Assembly (NCBI GenBank): GCA_024998815.1 | Contig: JACEUQ010000001.1 | Span: forward strand, 124,001-188,000 | DNA from: Opitutus sp. | Lineage (GTDB): Bacteria; Verrucomicrobiota; Verrucomicrobiia; Opitutales; Opitutaceae | Direction of reading: 5' to 3' | DNA length: 64,000 nucleotides | Translations under genes and position numbers: made by a program | Notes under the pieces: model-generated | Databases searched by the model: none | What the model was told of the DNA's origin: nothing | Seen by the model: the letters and a program-made list of their open reading frames with translations, nothing else | Shown here: piece by piece, positions 26,166 to 35,017 of the stretch | Layout of the letters: every line of letters starts with the position of its first letter | Numbering within the stretch: position 1 is the stretch's first letter

Positions 26166-27908
26166 GTGCCCGAACCAGTCAGCCGCAACGAAGGTGAACC
26201 CCATCCAATGAGCTCCGTTACCGAAACAACCGACGAGTCCAGCCGCTACCTGAACGGTGAAGCCTGCAAGGATCGGAAAAGGCAGTCTCGCAAAGACGTA
26301 GGACCTAAATCGTTGATTTCCGATCAACACGTCGGCGGAGTCAGCGGGGGCGGCGGGGTGGGAAAGGTCGTTAGGTTAAGTGGTGAGACCTGCGGCGGTG
26401 GGGCGTCTTGCGATGCCTCAACCACCGGCACAAGCGCGGCAAAACCTCGTAAGGCCGGACGGGCCGTGGCAGGAGTCGGAGACCTCCATAGTAGTGATGA
26501 TCTAGCGGACATTAAAACCGCCGGGGAGCGAAGGGAGGGCACTTGTTCCCACGCATCACAGAGCGGCAAAGGACCCGACGATGGCTGGGGTGATGAACTC
26601 TGGATAAAAACGTCACCGAAGGTTCGGAAGCTGCAACGTGTGCTATATCGGAAAGCAAAAGCGGAGCCGCATTGGCGGTTCTATAGTTTGTATGGAGAGC
26701 TGTATCGGCAGGACATTCTGTCGGATGCGCTCGATCAGGTGATCGCCAATGACGGCGTGCCGGGAGTGGACGGGTTCGAGGTGGAAACGCTCGCAAAGAA
26801 CGAAGCCTATCGGGCGGCATGGCTGCTTGCGCTGGCGGAGGAAATGCGAACGAAAACCTACCGACCCAGTCCGGTCCTGCGCGTCTATATATGGAAGGAT
26901 CAGGCCAGGACCAAACGTCGTGCGCTGGGCATCCCTACGGTGAAAGACCGGGTGGTGCAAAGCGCGGCGGTGATCGTGTTGCAGCCAATCCTAGAGGCGG
27001 ACTTCCATGACCATTCCTACGCCTACCGGCCGAAACGTCGGACCCATCAGGCGATGGATAAGGTCAAGGAAGCCATGCTGAGCGGAAAGGTGGAGGTGGT
27101 GGACGCGGATTTATCGAGCTACTTCGATATGATCCCGCACCGCGAACTCCTGCAATTGGTGGCCAAACGGGTGAGCGATGGGAGCGTGTTGCGTTTAATA
27201 AAAACGTGGCTGCGCGCACCCATCGTGGAAGAGGACCGGGACACGGGGTGCCGCAAGGTGAGCGCGAACCGGTGTGGCACGCCACAAGGCGGAGTTATAT
27301 CGCCTCTGCTGGCGAACCTCTACCTCAACGACCTCGATCATGCGGTGAATGAGAAGTGCGAACAAAAGCCGACGATGGTGCGTTACGCCGACGACCTCCT
27401 GATCCTGTGCAAACCGGGTCAAGGGGCGGGGCTGCAAACGCGACTGAAACGGTGGCTGGAGGCACGTAAGTTAAAGCTCAACGAAGAGAAAACCCGACTG
27501 GTGGATACACGAAAGGAAGGCTTTGAGTTCCTCGGTTTTTCCGTCGCATGGCGGCAAGGCATGAAGAGCAAACGAAGGTATCCGCACGTGGAACCCAGTG
27601 CGAAAAGTCTGGCCAAGTTACGCGACAAAGTGCGGATGGAGCTAGATGTGCGAACGCGCAACCAACCGGCGGTGGCGGTGGTCCGCAAGGTCAACCAAAT
27701 CACTCGCGGTTGGGCGACGGCGTTTCATTACGGCAACAGCACGCACGTGTTTAGTAACCAGCAGGTCTTTGTTCGTAACCGGCTACGCCGATGGCTGTGG
27801 CGAAAGTATAGCCGCACCCACGGACTCTTCGAGTTCTTCACCGACGACCGTTTGCATGGTCAATACAAACTATGGCACTGGCCGCTTACGGCGGCTTGGA
27901 AGCAATGA
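26166..27908 (+). CDS. ltrA: Group II intron reverse transcriptase/maturase
   Basis: An intron-encoded protein that binds the intron RNA, assists splicing and copies it into DNA. From about position 26590 the frame shows conserved sequence (IKTSPKVRKLQRVLYRKAKA). Next come RT motifs KRRALGIPTVKDRVVQSAAV, VVDADLSSYFDMIPH, GTPQGGVISPLLANLYLNDL, MVRYADDLLIL and KLNEEKTRLVD...FEFLGFSVAW. The maturase domain ends LHGQYKLWHWPLTAAWKQ. There is no HNH endonuclease domain, so mobility would rely on reverse splicing. The 580-codon frame begins at a GTG, but its first ~140 codons overlap the ribozyme and no ATG lies near the conserved start, so the true start is uncertain. It may also serve the broken copy 1. 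Confidence 0.93.
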   Translation: MPEPVSRNEGEPHPMSSVTETTDESSRYLNGEACKDRKRQSRKDVGPKSLISDQHVGGVSGGGGVGKVVRLSGETCGGGASCDASTTGTSAAKPRKAGRAVAGVGDLHSSDDLADIKTAGERREGTCSHASQSGKGPDDGWGDELWIKTSPKVRKLQRVLYRKAKAEPHWRFYSLYGELYRQDILSDALDQVIANDGVPGVDGFEVETLAKNEAYRAAWLLALAEEMRTKTYRPSPVLRVYIWKDQARTKRRALGIPTVKDRVVQSAAVIVLQPILEADFHDHSYAYRPKRRTHQAMDKVKEAMLSGKVEVVDADLSSYFDMIPHRELLQLVAKRVSDGSVLRLIKTWLRAPIVEEDRDTGCRKVSANRCGTPQGGVISPLLANLYLNDLDHAVNEKCEQKPTMVRYADDLLILCKPGQGAGLQTRLKRWLEARKLKLNEEKTRLVDTRKEGFEFLGFSVAWRQGMKSKRRYPHVEPSAKSLAKLRDKVRMELDVRTRNQPAVAVVRKVNQITRGWATAFHYGNSTHVFSNQQVFVRNRLRRWLWRKYSRTHGLFEFFTDDRLHGQYKLWHWPLTAAWKQ

Positions 27909-27946
27909 ACTCCGCTGAAACCAAACCGAAAGAATGGGGACTCGGT

Positions 27947-28036
27947 AAGCCGTGTGCGGGAAAACCGCTTGCACGGTTTGACGAGGGGGAGGGTCGCGCT
28001 GACGGGTTACCGACGCGCGGCTCTCTCTACTCTACT
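27947..28036 (+). ncRNA. Group II intron domains V and VI, copy 2
   Basis: Domain V is the hairpin from AAGCCGTGTGCGGGAAAACC to GCACGGTTT (27947-27979). Domain VI follows and ends at the 3' splice site near 28036. Identity with copy 1 over this stretch, followed by abrupt divergence, fixes the 3' end. Confidence 0.85.
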
Positions 28037-28334
28037 TAACTCGTGCCAAGAACCATACAGGTGCTGCGCATCATGTATGGCGATCTGAGCTGATCACTCC
28101 GGAGAGTTTCGCAGACTTCGCAACAGCCACCCGCACGTCCACGAACGCATCGAAACCCATGCCGTTGCTACCTGCGGTACGCTTCTACCTTAGCTGGGGG
28201 GACGGATCTCAACTCGTTTTGGGGCCAAACTCCAGGCACCTGCACCTGCACCTGCAGGTGGCGCAGCGAAATCCCCTCCCCTTGGGGGGGGGGCGACGGG
28301 TTCGTTTCGGCGGGTATCATTTAGGCCAGCCAAA
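28037..28334. other. Accessory spacer with inverted CTGGAGTTTGGCCCC and CACCTG repeats
   Basis: This 298-base spacer follows the intron. It contains GGGGCCAAACTCCAG (28221-28235), the reverse complement of 25736-25750. CACCTGCACCTGCACCTGCA follows, a motif also seen at the start of the DruA-ISAs1 pseudogene. A frame reading ELITPESFADFATATRTSTN is open here but has no start and I do not recognise it. Confidence 0.5.
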
Positions 28335-28504
28335 ATGATTTCACGGGGCTTGTTCCGCTTACTCCGCTCCTTTGTTAGTATTCAGGTGTTTAGCTGTTCA
28401 ATGAATCGGCGGTGGGATGACTGGGCGGACGGCTGCGTTGCTCCGACCCAGCGAGCGGGTGCCGACAAGCGTGTAGCCGAATTGGCGCAACGTGCCGCAT
28501 CTAG

Positions 28505-30416
28505 AGCCTCCTCGAAAAGCCTTTCGCAACGGGCGTATTCCCGCCCCGGCCGGCCACTGGGGGCGCAAACAGCCCTGAACGGACTCGATTTACGTGTTCA
28601 CGAAGGGGCGGCGGCCTAAAAACAGCCCCGGCCCCATCACTAAGGTCGCTTTTCCAACGGCGAAGTCCACGGCGGTTCGCTCCGGGGCTTTTACACCGAA
28701 CTAATTGAACCGATTTGGGTTAGCCGCGACGAGCGAAGCGACTCAGGCCGCCAAGGGCAGCGGCTTTTCCTGAGACCTTCTGGCGCGCACCAAAATCATC
28801 CGGTCAAAGTTGTGCGCGAGGATCTTCAGGGTCAGTTCGCTGCGCACCGCCGCCAACCCGCGACGACCCGGCCGGCCGAACCCGTGGTTGAACTTGAGCG
28901 TAAACATCAGCGACTCGATCGCGCTGCGCTCGGCGCGAAGCGTGATATAATCCTGGTGGTTCCACAGTTCCTCGCCGAGCAAGGCGCGCCCCTTGGCGCC
29001 GGAGATGCTCACCTTGGCCACCTTCAGCTCGTATGCCTGCGCCAGCCCTTCGGCGCTGGAGTAGCCGTCGTCGACGTTCGCGCTCGCCGGCACCAGGCCC
29101 GTGTTGGCGATATTCTGGATCAGCAGGGGCACCAGTTGCTTGCAATCAGCCACGTTGCCCGCGTCGAGAATCAGCGCGGTGACAAAACCGCCGCGGCTGC
29201 GGGCCAATTGCGGCTTGTAGCCAATCACCGGTTCCCGCCCGCCTTTTTCAATAAAAGCAGCACTGCGATCGGCCAGGCTGAGGACCCTTTCCCTCGACTT
29301 GGTCTTCACCCCATCATGCACCCGCGCAATGCTTTGCTGGATCGTCGTAATCACCGCGACCACGTCCCCGTGGATGCAGTCCAGTAGGTCTTCCGCGATC
29401 CGGCGCTTGGAGGGCCGCAGCTTGGCCAGTTTAACATTTGCTTCGGCCTCTGCGGCTTCTACTTGGGTGAGCAACTTGCCGCCCAACTTGCAGGCGATTT
29501 GGTAAAACTGGTCGTAGAGCAGCCGGAGTTTTTGGGCTCGGCGGGGACCACCACCCAGCAGGGCGATGGCGCGGGCGCTCTTTCGCAACTCCTCCAGCCA
29601 GTGGTCTTTGAAGCCATCCTGCAGCGAGTTAAGCCCGACCTGGTCGAGCTTGCCGCCCATGCGGTAGGCTCGCTCAAAGAGGCGGTAAATGATACCGGAG
29701 TCTGTTGGCCAGCAACTGGATGCCTTGATCGCCGTGCTGTCCAGGGTGATATCGGTAAACGAATCGAGCCCTTCGGCCAAAATATCGGCCAATTGGGCCC
29801 GGTGGATCAGGGCGAGAGTACTCTCACTCAGGCGATTTATCAGGGGGCCAACGGTATTAGGTGCAGGCAGCGTGTACCCCAAATCATCGAGCAAGGTGCG
29901 CAACGATGCCGATTCAAGCAGCACCATCCGGGGGCAGGCACTGTATTGCGACCCCAAGTAACCGGTGGCCATGGCCGTGATAAAAACCACAACAGCGGGG
30001 GTGCGCGGACGCCCTGCGGCGAGGAACTCGGCTTGCGTTTTTTCCGCCGTGCCTGACGCCGGCACGGCGAACAACGCCTCGGTCTGCGCCAGTTCGAACT
30101 CCCGGTCCTTCCGCCGTTCGCGCTTTTCCGCCATGGCGTGGGCGTCGAGATCGGCGGTCATGGCCACTTCGATTTCGGGGTGGGACCGCCAAAAGCGCTG
30201 TAATTGCAGTAAGAAATCACCAAAATCACTGCGCGCCGGGGTTGAAAAGAAGTCGCCGGAGGGATAAACGATCGATTCGTTACTTGATAATTTAACGCCG
30301 CTACTTATTTTGTTTCCTGTTTTCATGCAGTATAATACGGCACTTTTACAGTAAACTTAAATCACATAAGTTGTTTTTACTAGAAAAAACCAAAAACCTT
30401 TTCGAGGAGGCTCTAG
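28505..30416 (-). mobile_element. DDE insertion sequence, copy 2 (1.91 kb, CTAG target)
   Basis: Identical in length to copy 1, with left end AGCCTCCTCGAAAAG and right end CTTTTCGAGGAGGCT followed by CTAG. CTAG flanks both outer sides (28501-28504 and 30417-30420). A few point differences from copy 1 exist near the left end. High similarity indicates recent transposition. Confidence 0.9.
28743..30326 (-). CDS. IS transposase (DDE, IS1182/ISNCY-like), copy 2
   Basis: A 527-residue transposase, almost identical to the one at 5187. It has the same catalytic residues (D196 in LDSTAIK, Asp in ASANVDDGYSS, Glu in RAERSAIESLM). Near the C-terminus it reads RARRSQEKPLPLAA instead of RARKSQEKPLPLAA. 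The gene is intact and therefore potentially active. It has interrupted a small gene of unknown function rather than the intron. Confidence 0.9.
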   Translation of the reverse strand: MKTGNKISSGVKLSSNESIVYPSGDFFSTPARSDFGDFLLQLQRFWRSHPEIEVAMTADLDAHAMAEKRERRKDREFELAQTEALFAVPASGTAEKTQAEFLAAGRPRTPAVVVFITAMATGYLGSQYSACPRMVLLESASLRTLLDDLGYTLPAPNTVGPLINRLSESTLALIHRAQLADILAEGLDSFTDITLDSTAIKASSCWPTDSGIIYRLFERAYRMGGKLDQVGLNSLQDGFKDHWLEELRKSARAIALLGGGPRRAQKLRLLYDQFYQIACKLGGKLLTQVEAAEAEANVKLAKLRPSKRRIAEDLLDCIHGDVVAVITTIQQSIARVHDGVKTKSRERVLSLADRSAAFIEKGGREPVIGYKPQLARSRGGFVTALILDAGNVADCKQLVPLLIQNIANTGLVPASANVDDGYSSAEGLAQAYELKVAKVSISGAKGRALLGEELWNHQDYITLRAERSAIESLMFTLKFNHGFGRPGRRGLAAVRSELTLKILAHNFDRMILVRARRSQEKPLPLAA

Positions 30417-30647
30417 CTAGGGGAGTGTTAGCCCCGTTGGTGGGCTTGTTTTCGGCGCGCGGTGCGGGGGCTAGCGGCCTGCGTATAAACCTGTCTACCA
30501 ATGGTATTTGGCTGCACGTGGCGGCGATTCAGGGTGCTTACAAATCCAAGAAACCTTTCCAGAAAGGCTGAAACCAGCCCGGATTACTTAGGTCTTGGTT
30601 GAAACGCGCGGTTTTACGGCTCATTTCTGCTACACTTTAACAAAACT

Positions 30648-31364
30648 ATGAACTCACTCTGGTATCTCGCCATCTTGATAGGTCCCTTCCTGTTCGGCTT
30701 ATACGCGCAGATGCGCGTGCACGGTGCGTACAATAAAAACGTACAAATCCCTTCGCGCGGCCGCATCACCGGTCGTGAGGCCGCCGACGCAGTGATGCGC
30801 TCTGCGGGCATCACCAATGTAGAAATCGTCGAAGTCCCCGGCCAACTCACCGACCATTACGATCCCATTCACCGCCGCTTGGCGTTGTCGGAGTTAAATT
30901 ACAACGGCACCAGCTTGGCCGCGCTGGGTGTGGCGGCGCACGAAGCCGGGCACGCCATCCAGCACAAAGTGGGCTATAGCATGATGACGGTTCGCCAAAC
31001 CATCGCTCCGGCCACCCAGATCGCCGCCGGTGTGTCCAACTACGTGATCATGGCGGGTATTCTCATGCTCACGTTCTTGAAAGGTTTCGGTTCGCTCGGC
31101 TATAGTTTGCTCATGATCGGCGCCGTTGCGCTGGCCGTCATCGTGCTATTCCAATTGGTCACCTTGCCCGTTGAGTTTGATGCCAGCCGCCGAGCCAAGA
31201 AGCAGTTGGTTACCCTTGGCATCCTTGATAAGGACGAGATTAAGGGGGCCAACGAAACCCTCGATGCTGCGGCGCTGACTTACGTCGCCGCCTTTGTGGC
31301 CGCGTTGGGCTCCTTGCTACACGTGGTCATGATGCTGATGGGGAGCAATCGCCGCGAAGAATAA
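30648..31364 (+). CDS. YugP-family zinc metallopeptidase (membrane)
   Basis: A 238-residue integral membrane protease-like protein. It has an N-terminal membrane segment (LWYLAILIGPFLFGLYAQM) and the zinc motif VAAHEAGHAIQHKVGY with HEAGH at 98-102. Two further hydrophobic regions follow (VIMAGILMLTFLKGFGSLGY and LMIGAVALAVIVLFQLVTLP), then LPVEFDASRRAK, which carries the third ligand region in this family, and a final C-terminal helix. The family is widespread, and its substrates are largely unknown. It is monocistronic, flanked by an accessory region upstream and a strong terminator downstream. Confidence 0.9.
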   Translation: MNSLWYLAILIGPFLFGLYAQMRVHGAYNKNVQIPSRGRITGREAADAVMRSAGITNVEIVEVPGQLTDHYDPIHRRLALSELNYNGTSLAALGVAAHEAGHAIQHKVGYSMMTVRQTIAPATQIAAGVSNYVIMAGILMLTFLKGFGSLGYSLLMIGAVALAVIVLFQLVTLPVEFDASRRAKKQLVTLGILDKDEIKGANETLDAAALTYVAAFVAALGSLLHVVMMLMGSNRREE

Positions 31365-31373
31365 CCGTTGTGT

Positions 31374-31416
31374 AAAAAAAAGACCGGGAGCCTTTGGGCC
31401 TCCCGGTCTTTTTTTT
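31374..31416. terminator. Bidirectional terminator between convergent genes
   Basis: A-run, then GACCGGGAGCC-TTT-GGGCCTCCCGGTC, then eight T residues and GTG. It serves the metallopeptidase gene on the plus strand and acs on the minus strand. Confidence 0.9.
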
Positions 31417-31469
31417 GTGTCCTGATTTCCGCTACCGCGGCCACCCATGGCCGCTGTAGCGGGCGGATA

Positions 31470-33443
31470 TCATTCCTCCTTCTGCAGGGCGGCGATCACG
31501 GAGAAATCCTCCAGGGTTGAGGTGTCGCCCTTCACTTCGCGACCGGCGGCGATTTCCTTAAGAATACGGCGCATGATTTTACCTGAACGGGTTTTCGGCA
31601 GGCCGGCGGCAATCCGCACGGAGTCCGGCTTGGCAAACGAGCCAATTTCGCGGCCGATGTGCGAGCGGAGTTCCTCTTTGAGTGCATCGCTGGTGACGAC
31701 ACCGGTTTTGAGCGATACGAACACCACGAGCGCTTGGCCCTTGAGGCTGTCGGGACGGCCCACTGCGGCTGACTCGGCAACCGAGGGATGCGAAGCCAGT
31801 GCGGCTTCTACCTCGGCGGTGCCGATGCGGTGGCCGGAGATGTTGAGCACGTCGTCCACGCGGCCGGAGATCCAGAAATAACCGTCTTTGTCCTGCTTGG
31901 CTCCGTCGCCGGTGAAGTAAACGCCGGGGAAGTCGCCGAAGTAGGCCGTTTGGTAACGTGCGTCGTCATTCCATAGGGTGCGCAGCATCGAGGGCCAGGG
32001 CTTGGTGATGACCATTTTGCCATCAGTGCCGCGTGGCACTTCCTTGCCTTGTTCGTCGACGATCTTGGCCGCAACGCCGAAGAACGGCAGACCGGCTGCA
32101 CCGGGCTTGAGCGGGGCGGCACCGGGCAGCGTGGCAATGAGGATGGAGCCGGTTTCGGTCTGCCACCAGGTGTCGACGATGGGGCAACGGCCTTTGCCGA
32201 TCATCGCATGGTACCAGCGCCACGCCTCGGGGCTGATCGGTTCGCCGACCGAACCGAGCAGACGCAGTGAGTCGAGACGGTGGCGCAGAACGTAGTTGTC
32301 GCCCCAACGCATAAAGGCGCGAATCGCCGTCGGCGCCGTATAAAGGATGGTAATGGCGTGGCGGTCGATCATCTGCCAGAAGCGGTCGGGTTCGGGCTGG
32401 TTGGGCGCGCCCTCGTAAAGGAATACCGTCGAACCGTTGGCGAGCAGGCCGTAAACAACATAGCTGTGGCCGGTGATCCAGCCGATGTCGGCGGAGCAGA
32501 AGTAGCGATCGTTCTCCTTGAGGTCGAAGACGTGGTGGGCGGAGAGCTTCGCGCCGAGCAGGTAACCGGCGCTGGTGTGGAGAACGCCCTTGGGTTTTCC
32601 CGTGCTGCCGCTGGTGTAGAGGATGAAAAGCGGGTGTTCGCTGTCGAATGCCTTGGCTTTGTGCTGGTTGGGGCCTCCCTTCCAGGCGTCGTGCCACCAG
32701 ATGTCACGGCTCTCAACCATGTTGATCTCGTTACCGGTCCGTTTGAGCACGATGACCGCTTGCACGCTCGGGGTTCCCTCGAGGGCGCGGTCGACCACAG
32801 ACTTGAGCTCCACGACTTTGCCGCGCCGCCAACCCCCGTCGGCGGTGATGACTAGCTTGGCTTGGCAGTCGTTGATGCGATCCTTGATCGCCTCGGCGCT
32901 GAAGCCGCCGAAGATCACCGTGTGCACCGCACCGATGCGGGCGCACGCCAGCATGGCGACGATCGCCTCGGGCACCATGGGCAGGTAAATCGCCACGCGA
33001 TCTCCAGCGTTGATGCCCATGTTTTCAAACACATGGGCCAGACGGCTCACGTGCATAGAGAGTTGCTTGTAAGTAATCGTGCGCACATCGCCCGGCTCTC
33101 CCTCGAAAATAATCGCGGCTTTGTTCTCGCGTGCGGTGCCGAGGTGGCGATCGAGGCAGTTTTCGGCAACGTTGAGCTTACCGCCCTTAAACCATTCGGC
33201 GTGCGGGCTTTTCCAGTTCAATACCGTGGTGAACGGCTTGCGCCAGACCAGCTGCTCGTTGGCCTGCCGCCCCCAGAAATTTTCTGGAGAGTTGACAGAC
33301 TCGGCATGGAGCTTCTTATACGTGGCAAGACTTCCTAAGTTGGCTTGACGTTGAAACTCGGCTGAAGGCTTGAAAACCCGTTTTTCGCGGGACTCGGAGG
33401 TAATCTTAGGTTCTGACACGTTATTATTTTTAGGATTTTTCAT
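31470..33443 (-). CDS. acs: Acetyl-CoA synthetase
   Basis: Converts acetate, ATP and CoA to acetyl-CoA. The start at 33443 (MKNPKNNNVSEPKITSES) gives 657 residues, the usual length. ANL-superfamily motifs are present: the AMP-binding loop FILYTSGSTGKPKGVLHTSA, DTWWQTETGSILIATLPG, the hinge YFTGDGAKQDKDGYFWISGR, VDDVLNISGHRIGTAEVEAA, and the C-terminal catalytic lysine in LPKTRSGKIMRRIL, the site often acetylated in this enzyme. It is transcribed divergently from rho, so the 127-base spacer (33444-33570) must hold both promoters. Confidence 0.96.
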   Translation of the reverse strand: MKNPKNNNVSEPKITSESREKRVFKPSAEFQRQANLGSLATYKKLHAESVNSPENFWGRQANEQLVWRKPFTTVLNWKSPHAEWFKGGKLNVAENCLDRHLGTARENKAAIIFEGEPGDVRTITYKQLSMHVSRLAHVFENMGINAGDRVAIYLPMVPEAIVAMLACARIGAVHTVIFGGFSAEAIKDRINDCQAKLVITADGGWRRGKVVELKSVVDRALEGTPSVQAVIVLKRTGNEINMVESRDIWWHDAWKGGPNQHKAKAFDSEHPLFILYTSGSTGKPKGVLHTSAGYLLGAKLSAHHVFDLKENDRYFCSADIGWITGHSYVVYGLLANGSTVFLYEGAPNQPEPDRFWQMIDRHAITILYTAPTAIRAFMRWGDNYVLRHRLDSLRLLGSVGEPISPEAWRWYHAMIGKGRCPIVDTWWQTETGSILIATLPGAAPLKPGAAGLPFFGVAAKIVDEQGKEVPRGTDGKMVITKPWPSMLRTLWNDDARYQTAYFGDFPGVYFTGDGAKQDKDGYFWISGRVDDVLNISGHRIGTAEVEAALASHPSVAESAAVGRPDSLKGQALVVFVSLKTGVVTSDALKEELRSHIGREIGSFAKPDSVRIAAGLPKTRSGKIMRRILKEIAAGREVKGDTSTLEDFSVIAALQKEE

Positions 33444-33570
33444 GCGCGCGGATATTCGTGCGCTGGGGCTATGACCGTTGTTTCTGCGGTTTATAATCCC
33501 GTCAATGGTGTGCCAACGGTTTAGCACCCCTTATGCAGTCCGCTTCTTCTCATTTTTTTTATTCATTCTC

Positions 33571-34836
33571 ATGGCTAATACATCCGCCCCCATCATCCCC
33601 GCTCCGGCTCCGGTCGAGAGCCAACCTGCGCCCCTGCCGGCTGCCGCTGACATCCCTGTCGCCGCCGTTCCCGTTGCGGTGTCCGCGCCCGTTGCTCCTC
33701 CCGTATTTGAGCGTCCGCCTGAGGTCGTCATCCACGTCGAGGGCGTTCTCGACATCGACATCCAGAAGGGGGGTAACGGCCAACTTCTTGACCTTACGCG
33801 CTACGGCAAACGTCGCCCATCCGATACCTTTGTTCCCAAGGAGCTGATCCGCCGCTTCAAATTACGCCAAGGCAGCCGCATCACCGGCACCGCCTGGCCC
33901 GCCGAGGGGCGCTTCACCAACCCAAAGATGAAGTTCGTCGAGACTGTCGACGGCATCTCCATCGATGAGCGCAAGGATCGGCCCGAGTTCATCGCGCTCA
34001 CCAGCATGTCGCCCGACAAACAGCTCAAAACCGAGCTCAAGGACGGCCGTATGACCACCCGTGCCGTCGATCTATTTTGCCCCATCGGCAAAGGCACGCG
34101 CGGCCTTATTGTCGCTCCGCCGCGCACCGGAAAAACCACCCTGTTGCGCGATTTAGCCTTGGGCGTGCTGCAAAATCACCCCGAGTGCCACGTCATGATC
34201 CTGCTGGTCGATGAACGCCCCGAGGAGGTCACCGACTTCCGTCGTAGCGTCCCCGCCGAAATCTGGGCTTCGTCCAATGATGAAAACGTGGACAGCCACG
34301 TGCGCATCGCCGACATGGCTATCGAGCGCGCCAAGCGTTTGGTGGAGGTCGGCAAGGACGTCGTGCTTTTTATCGACTCAATCACCCGCTTGGCCCGCGC
34401 TCACAACACGCTTAAAAACTCCGGCCGCACCGGCTCGGGTGGTCTCGATGTGCGCGCACTTGAAAAACCCCGCCAGCTTTTCGCTGCGGCCCGCAACGTT
34501 GAAGAAGGTGGCTCGCTCACCATCGTGGCCTCGGTGCTCGTCGAGACCGGCAGCCGCATGGACGACGTGATTTTCCAAGAATTCAAGGGCACGGGTAACA
34601 GCGACTTGGTGCTCGACCGCAAGTGCGCTGAGATGCGCCTTTGGCCGGCGATGAACATCCAGTCCTCCGGCACTCGCAAAGAGGAGTTGCTCATCGACGC
34701 CAAGAAACTCGATTCGATCCACTTCTTCCGCCGCGCCCTCGTCGCCCAGAAGGTTGAAGAGGCGACCGACACGATGATTGCCCGTCTCTCCAAGACAAAG
34801 ACCAACGAGGAGTTCCTCAAGTTAATCGCCCGCTAA
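33571..34836 (+). CDS. rho: Transcription termination factor Rho
   Basis: An RNA-dependent ATPase helicase that ends transcription. The start at 33571 (MANTSAPIIPAPAPVES) gives 421 residues. An Ala/Pro-rich N-terminal extension replaces the usual first helical domain. The RNA-binding cold-shock-like domain follows (GNGQLLDLTRYGKRRPSDTF, FKLRQGSRITGTAWP). The ATPase core has the P-loop LIVAPPRTGKTTLLRDLAL (K188), ILLVDERPEEVTDFRR, VLFIDSITRLARAHN and SGTRKEELLIDA in the R-loop region. The upstream leader is T-rich (CATTTTTTTTATTCATTCTC) with no Shine-Dalgarno motif. Confidence 0.96.
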   Translation: MANTSAPIIPAPAPVESQPAPLPAAADIPVAAVPVAVSAPVAPPVFERPPEVVIHVEGVLDIDIQKGGNGQLLDLTRYGKRRPSDTFVPKELIRRFKLRQGSRITGTAWPAEGRFTNPKMKFVETVDGISIDERKDRPEFIALTSMSPDKQLKTELKDGRMTTRAVDLFCPIGKGTRGLIVAPPRTGKTTLLRDLALGVLQNHPECHVMILLVDERPEEVTDFRRSVPAEIWASSNDENVDSHVRIADMAIERAKRLVEVGKDVVLFIDSITRLARAHNTLKNSGRTGSGGLDVRALEKPRQLFAAARNVEEGGSLTIVASVLVETGSRMDDVIFQEFKGTGNSDLVLDRKCAEMRLWPAMNIQSSGTRKEELLIDAKKLDSIHFFRRALVAQKVEEATDTMIARLSKTKTNEEFLKLIAR

Positions 34837-34897
34837 GTCCGGCCCTAGCGCCGATTTTAGCGCGTTAGTCAGTTCAAAATTTAGCATTAAAAGTAGC

Positions 34898-34914
34898 GCA
34901 GACTTCCAGTCTGC
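34898..34914. repeat. Short palindrome GCAGACT-TCC-AGTCTGC after rho
   Basis: A perfect 7-base stem with a 3-base loop, flanked by AGTAGC and TCCGCTT, 62 bases downstream of the rho stop codon. There is no T-run after it, so it is not a typical terminator. It may belong to a dispersed small-repeat family. Confidence 0.5.
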
Positions 34915-35017
34915 TCCGCTTGGATTGCTGACGAGCCTGCACCTAGCACACGGTTCGGGTGCAGTGGTTTGATTACGCGTCTTTTTCCTTCGCCCGTTTC
35001 CCTAGCTTTTTTATTTT

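Larger units (their letters stand above)
26045..28036 (+). mobile_element. Group II intron copy 2, intact
   Basis: A 1,992-base intron starting GTGCG and ending CTCTACTCTACT, with ribozyme domains I-III (first ~550 bases), an intact reverse transcriptase gene in domain IV, and domains V-VI. The first base after it is T in a TAACTC context. The empty repeat copy B has TTAATC at the same place, which supports the boundary. It should be able to splice and move if expressed. Confidence 0.92.
28335..30571 (+). pseudogene. Small unknown gene interrupted by insertion-sequence copy 2
   Basis: Left part 28335-28504 and right part 30421-30571 join into one open frame when the insertion sequence and one CTAG are removed. 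The restored product is 106 residues (or 84 from the inner Met of MNRRWDDWADGCVAPTQRAG). It runs through VAELAQRAASRGVLAPLVGL to GIWLHVAAIQGAYKSKKPFQ and ends KG-stop. It is basic at the C-terminus. I do not recognise a family. The in-frame restoration argues that it was a real gene. Confidence 0.55.
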
